Part shown: piece by piece, positions 57,147-64,000 of the stretch
Position numbering within the stretch: position 1 is the stretch's first letter
Layout: each line of letters starts with the position of its first letter
Source of the DNA: Siphonodentalium dalli
Taxonomy: Eukaryota; Mollusca; Scaphopoda; Gadilida; Siphonodentaliidae
NCBI GenBank assembly: GCA_032622095.1
Contig: CP136067.1
Coordinates: 47,225,549-47,289,548, forward strand
Direction: 5' to 3'
Length of the DNA stretch: 64,000 nucleotides
Translations under genes and position numbers: made by a program
The notes under the pieces: generated by a model
Database searches by the model: none
Told to the model about the DNA's origin: nothing
Seen by the model: the letters and a program-made list of their open reading frames with translations, nothing else

Positions 57147-57399
57147 GGTTACACTGGTGTAATTTTTTTTACATAGGCAACTGTAGGCAAGACAACAAAA
57201 TACAAACTTCACTTCAAAGCGTTAATTCCTGTGCCAATGTCTATTTTACCTATGGGAAATCATAGGGAAGAGGTGTGATGTATTTGTTATGCAAAAAAAA
57301 AACACAAGGCTATTGACCAATCAGGGCTCAATGTCTATTTTGTTCTCTCCTATATATCCGCTAGATGTCACTCCGAACCATATTTACACCAGTGTAACC
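57147..57399. mobile_element. 253-bp MITE with TA flanks
   Basis: Perfect 16-bp ends GGTTACACTGGTGTAA and TTACACCAGTGTAACC, TA on both sides (57145-57146 and 57400-57401), consistent with Tc1/mariner-type target use. No coding capacity. Confidence 0.85.
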
Positions 57400-57401
57400 T
57401 A

Positions 57402-58250
57402 TATTCTGAGAGCTCGACGGGAATCGGGAAATACAAACAGCTCGCTGACATATACATTAAATATGTAGTCTGCATGAAAACAGAAATAGATTGGGAATTC
57501 CCAGTATTCGGGACTAAAAATACTTCATTCTACTCCGGCAACAGTCTGGATATTCAAATGAAAAGTATATTTCGTCTGCAAAAATATGATATTGGCGAGT
57601 CTGAATCCGATTCGACGAGGGTGGTGATTGGCATCAGCGGGCTATGCTGGTGGAATGAAACCCGAAGTTAGCCGTTCTTGGCCAATAATAATGAGCGTTT
57701 TTTTGTGACAAATTTGGAATTAGATGCAGCCTTATTAGTTGATATGTGGGGCCGTTTTGGGCCTCGATTTATAGAGATGTATTTTATTTGTATCAACAGA
57801 AATGCAAATTTCGAACATGTGTTCATTGAATGAATGCAAACAGAAAAAGGAAATTGGAACAACACTTATTTAATGCAACAAACGCGCCTTTTATGACATT
57901 ATATTTACATACTAAGTGTTGTCATCACTAAATCCAGCATTCTGATTGGTCGGCACCCACGTGGCTAGTTGCAATTATTTATCGGTGAATGCGCAACAGC
58001 TCATAACAACATCGATACGTCAGCTCATAACAACATCGATACGTCATTTGGGTTTGGAAAGACGAACGCGTAATGTTTTGGGCGAATTTGGATTCGCGCA
58101 GGATTGACTTAATAAATCGTCGGGTTTCAATTGTTCCTGTTAACTTTTATCAAGGGTGCTGTGGGATATTTTGGGCTGGTTTTGTCACGATACACTTTTC
58201 GATTTAAATACATTTACAAAAGTGGCTTTTTCGCTAAATGTATATAAATA
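57402..58250. other. Unassigned DNA with a short tandem repeat
   Basis: AGCTCATAACAACATCGATA plus CGTC is repeated in tandem at ~57998-58046. No convincing gene otherwise. Confidence 0.4.
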
Positions 58251-58398
58251 TAAGGATTAACTGTCATGTGGACTGTTTTTATGGAGATGTAACCGTGAGG
58301 TAAGTGGTCATAACTGGTATGTAAAAACTCTTCGTTTATGACCACTTACCTCACGGTTACATCTCCATAAAAACAGTCCACATGACAGTTAATCCTTA
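58251..58398. repeat. Perfect 63-bp inverted repeat with 22-bp spacer
   Basis: 58251-58313 (TAAGGATTAACTGTCATGTG...) is exactly complementary to 58336-58398. There are no mismatches over 63 bp. It has no TIR-element hallmarks or target duplication. Confidence 0.95.
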
Positions 58399-59192
58399 TG
58401 TAATAATTAAGGCTTTGCGACTAAAATCACTTTGCATTCGTATTCGACCATTAGAATCGATGGTGTGTTTTCTCCAGTAATAAAGTGTTGTTGCTGTTGT
58501 TTGATTTGTTTCAGTTTTTTAAACCATTATTACGAAGAAGAACATTGAAAACTAGAAGAAATTTATTCTTATTTTCATTATCAATAATCCACCCGTGACA
58601 AGATTCCGCCTGTTGAAAGCATTGTTGATAAATACGAACTGCAAAAGTGAGGCATGTACACTTTTTCATCGACTAACAATATTAATTCCAAAATACATGC
58701 ATATACATGTAACGCTGATTGTGATCAGTTGCGAGGCGCCGCGTATTCCTCGTATACTTATTTGCAACAACAATGGCAGCACTCATGTCGCATTATATTA
58801 TTTTCTTGATATAAAAAACAACAGAAAACATTAGTTTTTAATAGTACTTTTCATAAATGTTCCGCCAATTACCATAATGATTAAAATTTTGACAACGCGA
58901 GAAACAGATATGTTTTACGTGACATACGCTGGAATGGTGGCAATCGCACCATTATACGCATTTCTTTAATTGATCAACGAAGTTTGAATAACATTTAAAG
59001 CGTTTAATCGAACGATGGACATTAGAACTTTCGGAATCTGATTAGGCGTTTGTGGATTATGGCCGTTTGAAAGTGTGAGGATATATGTGATTCTGACATC
59101 TCCTGCGATATTAAGTATTATGTGGTTATTCTTTCTTGAGACATGCACCTGTAACAGATCCCATGGAAGTTAACACCACACCTGAGTTCATT
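58399..59192. other. Unassigned AT-rich DNA
   Basis: No gene or repeat recognised. Confidence 0.3.
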
Positions 59193-60185
59193 AGCGCGCA
59201 CCGCGTGTATACTGTTCTCCATTTTGTTTTATAGCTGTGGTCCTATGGGCATTTTATTTATAGATAAATGGTTTTTCCGGTTTAAAAGTCGAACTGCGCG
59301 ACCAGGGGGCCGAGTCCGATAAAAGGTATAGTTGGGAATTTCAATTTCCTTTATTGTCCTTTACATTATTATATCAATAATGTTTGATTTTTGGTTTGTG
59401 ACAAGCTATGTTAATTACCAATAAAAGAAATTTAAAAGATAATTTGTAAGTCTTATATTTCAACTTTTATAGATATGTTTCGTTCTGCAGCGCACTGATT
59501 GTTGTGGCCGGAGACGGCCGAGTCGGCCGCCAGTTCGTTAATTAGGTGCTGGTTGTTATTGTTATTTTAACGGAATTCTGAGTTGGTCATTCGCGAAACC
59601 AATATATTTTATATTCTATAATTACAAGCATGAGTATATAATATATGATCTTGAGCGCGTTATCATTTCTGACTATGGTTTTCTTGTTAGACCGCGCACC
59701 GTGTGTATACTGTTCGTCAATTTCTTGATAGCCGTGGTCCCATGGGCATTTTATTTATAGATAATTGGTTTTTCCGGTTTAAAAGTCGAACTGCGCGACC
59801 AGGAGGCCGAGTCCGGTAAAAGGTGTAGTTGGGAATTTCAATTTCGTTTATTGTCCTTTACATTATTATGCCAATAATGTTGATTTTTGGTTTGTGACAA
59901 GCTATGTCAATTACCAATAAAAGAAATTTAAAAGATTATTTGTAAGTCTTATATTTCAACTTTTATAGATATTTTTCGTTCTGCAGCCCACTGATGGTTG
60001 TGGTCGGAGACGGCCGAGTCGGCGGCCGGTTCGTTAATTAGGTGCTGGTTGTTATTGTTATTTTAACGGAATTCTGAGTTGGTCATTCGCGAAACCAATA
60101 TATTTTATATTCTATAATTACAATCATGGGTATATAATATATGATCTTGAGCGCGTTACATTTCTGACTCTGGTTTTCTTGTTCT
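59193..60185 (+). repeat. ~495-bp satellite, two complete units
   Basis: Units begin GCGCACCG(C/T)GTGTATACTG at ~59195 and ~59694 and run through TTTTTCCGGTTTAAAAGTCG, GAGACGGCCGAGTCGGC and ATCTTGAGCGCGTTA. The two differ by scattered changes. GC-rich palindromic GGCCGAGTCGGCC near the middle. Confidence 0.9.
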
Positions 60186-60469
60186 TAATGACTCGTGGCC
60201 GTGGGCGAATATTCGATGAAGAATTCGTACATTGCAGGGAATAAGATAAAACATGAAATATTAACGACATGTACGGTGGTGAAATTGATGGGTATTTACT
60301 TCGGATGTATGCGATTGTTCTGAACGCACGATGCGTCACAACTAGCATTATACTACGAACGATGTGTATTAATCTGATTGTCGTCGATACGATGTGTTTG
60401 GTTATGTTTACTAGGCGACCAATCGTGCTGAATAACCGTCTTTAACAAGTTCATGGCCGGAGCTGCGCT

Positions 60470-60537
60470 GGTGCATTATCTTATATATGCGAGTATCCCA
60501 TATGGAGCCTCGCAAATATAAGAGAATGCACTGGTTT
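60470..60537. repeat. Decayed hairpin core of the TTAA MITE
   Basis: TGCATTATCTTATATATGCG and CGCAAATATAAGAGAATGCA, the same arms as at 21725, with several changes and no MITE ends. Confidence 0.7.
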
Positions 60538-60566
60538 ACAAGACCAAGGTAAATATTGTTATGCCA

Positions 60567-60676
60567 GCGTGCACCGCGTGTATACTGTTCGGCAATTTCT
60601 TGATAGCCGTGGTCCCATGGGCACTTTATTTATAGATAATTGTTTTTTCCGGTTTAAAAGTCGAACTGCGCGACCT
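60567..60676 (+). repeat. Third satellite unit, left part
   Basis: Matches the first ~110 bp of the ~495-bp unit and breaks at GCGCGACC, where the TIR element begins. Confidence 0.85.
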
Positions 60677-63484
60677 GGGGCCTATACTATAGAATACAGT
60701 TTTTGTAATAGCAGGCTTATTTGAGCCGTACAGAAGGTGTCGAGTACTATGGACCACTGTAATCTAGCAACGAACGCGATTTCTTGTAAATCACAAAAAG
60801 ACGGCAAATCGAGTACTATCGACCAGACGACCACCGTTCGTTAAACGCACATCTAAAGGAATCAGGGAGCTAAATGTGTTCTAGAGTCGGGGAACGAGTA
60901 CACCGTGGAATGCTAAAGGTGAAGGTAACTGAAGAATGACCCTCACCTGATACATGCGACACGTTATTAAAGGATGACATCGCGTTTATTTGATTTGTAC
61001 ATCATATCTAAATAATTTAAACTGGTGAATGAATGGAGGAATGGATTTTTGTGAGCGGGAAATTTATTTAACTAGCTGCTGTAGTTCTGGATTTGTCCAG
61101 ATCAAATTTGGCTGTGGGATAGCCCTGTCGTACACTTGGGGATTTATTTTAAAAAGTAAACACATGACCTATGATTTTTCTACCATTTTCGTGATCAACT
61201 GGTGTCAATCTAGCCGGGTAAACATCACTGATATGGCCTGCAGGCTTCAATTCAGTGAATTTGGCCGAAACGTTAACACTGTCGCCTATGGGAAACCATT
61301 TAGTTCCCTGATTCCTAAACATTTGTGATTTTGTCAAGGGAAATTACTCTAATGATATATGCGAATGATATGGCAATGCCTATTTGTGTCAGTTGGTGAG
61401 TGATTTAGTTGATGAATAAATGTACATTATGTGTGACTAGTTTCCGATACTTGGGTTATTTTCACCACAATTGCGCACGATGAAAAGTAATTCCTTCGGT
61501 AACGTATGGAATACTTACCATTTTCAGATGTTTTATGTTACATGTTTCTTAACGGTTTGTCGAAAAAGGTCAGCACACATATCGGTTACCCTTCCAAAGG
61601 CCACGTCAACTTTATATAGCAATATTACCAAGGATTGAACCTGATTTGTCTAGCTAGCTTTGGGCAGGGACAGCGGCTGAAATATTATATAGAAGTGGGA
61701 ACATCTAGACCTTAATAGTTGAAAAGGTTGAGGTATCATGCAGCTGGAAAAATTCAACCCATGATGGGGTGCGATGGCTGTTCTCGGACTTGGTATTTTC
61801 GACCTGTGTCAAGGGTGGGTGTTCATTTGGAAATTCCAATGTGGACCAACACTCCCTCGTCCAGGGTCTCCGGTGACATCCAACCTCGATTTTAAAACAT
61901 ATATATAGCACCATCTACTTAAACTATACCTAATTATCGGTACCTTCCATTTATACCCAACTAAGCGGCTGAATTTAGGTAAACATATGACATTTGGTTT
62001 ATAACCAACACGCACTACTACATTGGTAAGTTAAGGATCATGCATGGGACCCCGATTTTTTCTAAGAATTCACTCATGGAACATTCTCTGCGGCACTATT
62101 GGCCAAATTAAATTGTTTAGACCACAAGGTGAATGCAAACTTCTTGAGCACACAAATGCCATGCGGTTCAAATATGTTACATAATGTCATGGTAAATATT
62201 TGGGGTCCACTGATTCTTAACGCAACTTAGCCTGAAATTATCAGTAACTGTTTCAACACGAAATGCCACCACCCCCGATTCACCGCGTATCCGTGTACGT
62301 TCGCACAAAGATCGTTTATACGTTTTGAGCCCATGCAAGCCCGACAACTGTAACTCTTTAAAGGTACGGTTGGCCTTGGCGGTGGGTATCCTGTGAAAAT
62401 ATTTCCACCCGTCAAAAACCGCCACAAACAGAAAGAACATCAAAATGTAGACAGACTTTGTCCGTATACAAATAAGAAATATCGCATAAACAGTATGTTA
62501 TTGTCAAATGTTTGACCATTGTTATGTAAACAAAAGCATAAAAAAGTAACTTTTCTGGTGTTTGTTTATATTATGATGGTAAACATAAAGAGCGTTCTTT
62601 GTTGGTGAATTCCTGATATGGAACTCATAAAGAGCGTTTATGCCATTTGTGTGTGATTAGCCAGTAGCATTGTGCTGTCTTCTGTAACACAATCAGGCTC
62701 TTGCTTAGGTAAAATATAGTAGGTCTTTATGATAACATGCTGTTTACGTGATGGTCATGGTATATATGAACGAAACTGTATGCGTTTTAATGTTTTTTCT
62801 GTTTACGGTGATTAGAACAAATATGAATATTTTCGACAACTAAGGACTCATGTGCCTTTAATTCCATTCATAATTAAAATCTAGGCCGCTGACATGGCTA
62901 TCTCCTTTCAACTCCATTGAGCGTAAACCACCTCAATGGGTTAACAATTGAGATTCCGTGACTGCATTACAAAGAACATGTACCCAGCTAATCGCACTCA
63001 CAATTATCCGCACGAAAAATCGTCGTGATCACGGCGTGAAAAATCAATAATGTAGCCTATGCAGTTGTAATCTAATACTGAATTTTTACAAAAATGGTAT
63101 TATCGCTGTACTATAGAACCCGCTTAGACCGTACTTTATCATTCCGTATTGCGAATTTTTACATATTACAAAGCTGTAGCGTTCGAGTACTATGAAAACA
63201 TGAACAGATGAATCTTTCACGCCCCCTTTTTCTTCACCAAATGCAAAGATTTTCCGTGAATCCCGGTATATAGATGGTTCGCCAAAAAAGATCATATAAG
63301 TCATTATATGTCAATGTATTTTGCATATAAAGAGTTTTGGGCATATGTTGAGTTATAATGAAAGAAATACACTGATAGAAATATAGTCGAATAAAACTAT
63401 AGAACACAAAATATGTATTACAAAATTAGTAAATCACAAATTAACGCTGATATTACAAAAATTGTATTCTATAGTATAGGCCCC
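60677..63484. mobile_element. 2.81-kb TIR element inserted in a satellite unit
   Basis: Ends GGGGCCTATACTATAGAATA and its complement match over ~33 bp with one mismatch (then TTTTTGTAATA). The flanks form CCTGG/CCAGG around the break in the satellite. No frame inside resembles a transposase; the longest plus frame (61029-61328) is not recognised. The superfamily is unknown. Confidence 0.8.
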
Positions 63485-63770
63485 AGGAGGCCGAGTCCAA
63501 TAAAAGGTGTAGTTGGGAATTTCAATTTCGTTTATTGTCCTTTACAGTATTATGCCAATAATGTTGATTTTTTTGTTTGTGACAAGCTATGTCGTTCTGC
63601 AGCCCACTGATGGTTGTGGTCGGAGACGGCCGAGTCGGCGGCCGGTTCGTTAATTAGGCGCTGGTTGTTATTGTTATTTTAACCAATATATTTTATATTC
63701 TATAATTACAATCATGGGTATATAATATATGATCTTGAGCGCGTTACCATTTCTGACTATATATGGTTTT
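63485..63770 (+). repeat. Third satellite unit, right part
   Basis: Resumes at AGGAGGCCGAGTCC, where the left part stopped. It has two internal deletions (after GACAAGCTATG and after TTATTTTAA) relative to the complete units. Confidence 0.85.
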
Positions 63771-64000
63771 CTTGCTTCTTATGTCGTTGTACACTGACCC
63801 CGAGAACGTCTCTGAACTCGTCGGTGTACTGTGCCAATACAAGCGCTGGTAACCATCCACACCATGCACGCATTCCGACTCGGACCAGTGATGACAGGGG
63901 ATTTATACATATAGACGATAGCAATTAGTGGTCATGTAAAGATGGCCACCTGCAATTAATACATCCCGCGCCGGTGAACAGATTTAGTCACAGGCTACAG
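63771..64000. other. Unassigned DNA at window end
   Basis: Nothing recognised. Confidence 0.3.

Noticed and set aside
57474-57671. 65-codon frame as a small gene
   Set aside because: No signal peptide, domain or splice context.
61029-61328. 99-codon frame inside the 2.8-kb TIR element as a transposase
   Set aside because: No DDE or zinc-finger motif; composition is unremarkable.

Overview
The window is eukaryotic nuclear DNA, probably from a marine invertebrate. It has spliced exons with GT/AG introns, AT-rich intergenic DNA, LINE and Ty3/Gypsy-type retrotransposons, MITEs, satellites and a large foldback element. It shows no bacterial operon signals. The mix of a secreted WSC-domain gene, Jockey- and CR1/L2-like LINEs and pearl-like tandem elements suggests a lophotrochozoan such as a mollusc, but the species cannot be fixed from the sequence alone.

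Left part (1-8.7 kb): the head of a Jockey-like LINE on the minus strand (intact ORF1, start of ORF2), a 3' scrap of another LINE, a 5'-truncated Jockey-like reverse transcriptase on the plus strand, and a minus-strand scrap related to ORF3 of the LTR element near 41 kb. 8.7-18.2 kb is a head-to-tail array of pearl-like elements built from ~120-bp subunits, including a dimeric higher-order repeat of exactly 772 bp. 20.4-30.2 kb is one LINE copy interrupted twice: by a Gypsy-type LTR element (20702-24034, 5-bp target duplication), which itself carries two MITEs, and by a 4.27-kb foldback element (24256-28527, 8-bp target duplication).

The only convincing host gene lies on the minus strand from 50945 to 31492. 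It has three exons joined by phase-1 introns and encodes a ~193-residue secreted protein: signal peptide, PAN/Apple-like segment, then one complete eight-cysteine WSC domain. Its 14.3-kb first intron holds a young LTR retrotransposon (36709-42581, two 732-bp LTRs with one difference seen), tandem duplications, a satellite and a 2.8-kb TIR element ending 67 bp from the exon 1 donor. Its 4.6-kb second intron holds several MITEs and an inverted pearl-like element.

The young LTR element is structurally notable. Gag is intact and ends on a canonical -1 frameshift heptamer. The downstream frame joins a protease directly to an integrase tail with no reverse transcriptase, RNase H or integrase core. 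Two ends of an env-like gene and a separate ORF3 follow, with splice-like signals. Right of the host gene (51-64 kb) are a decayed LINE, dispersed repeat copies, tandem duplications, a perfect 63-bp inverted repeat, and a ~495-bp satellite in which one unit is split by a 2.8-kb TIR element.

Nearly all recognisable coding sequence outside the WSC gene belongs to transposons, and most of it is broken.
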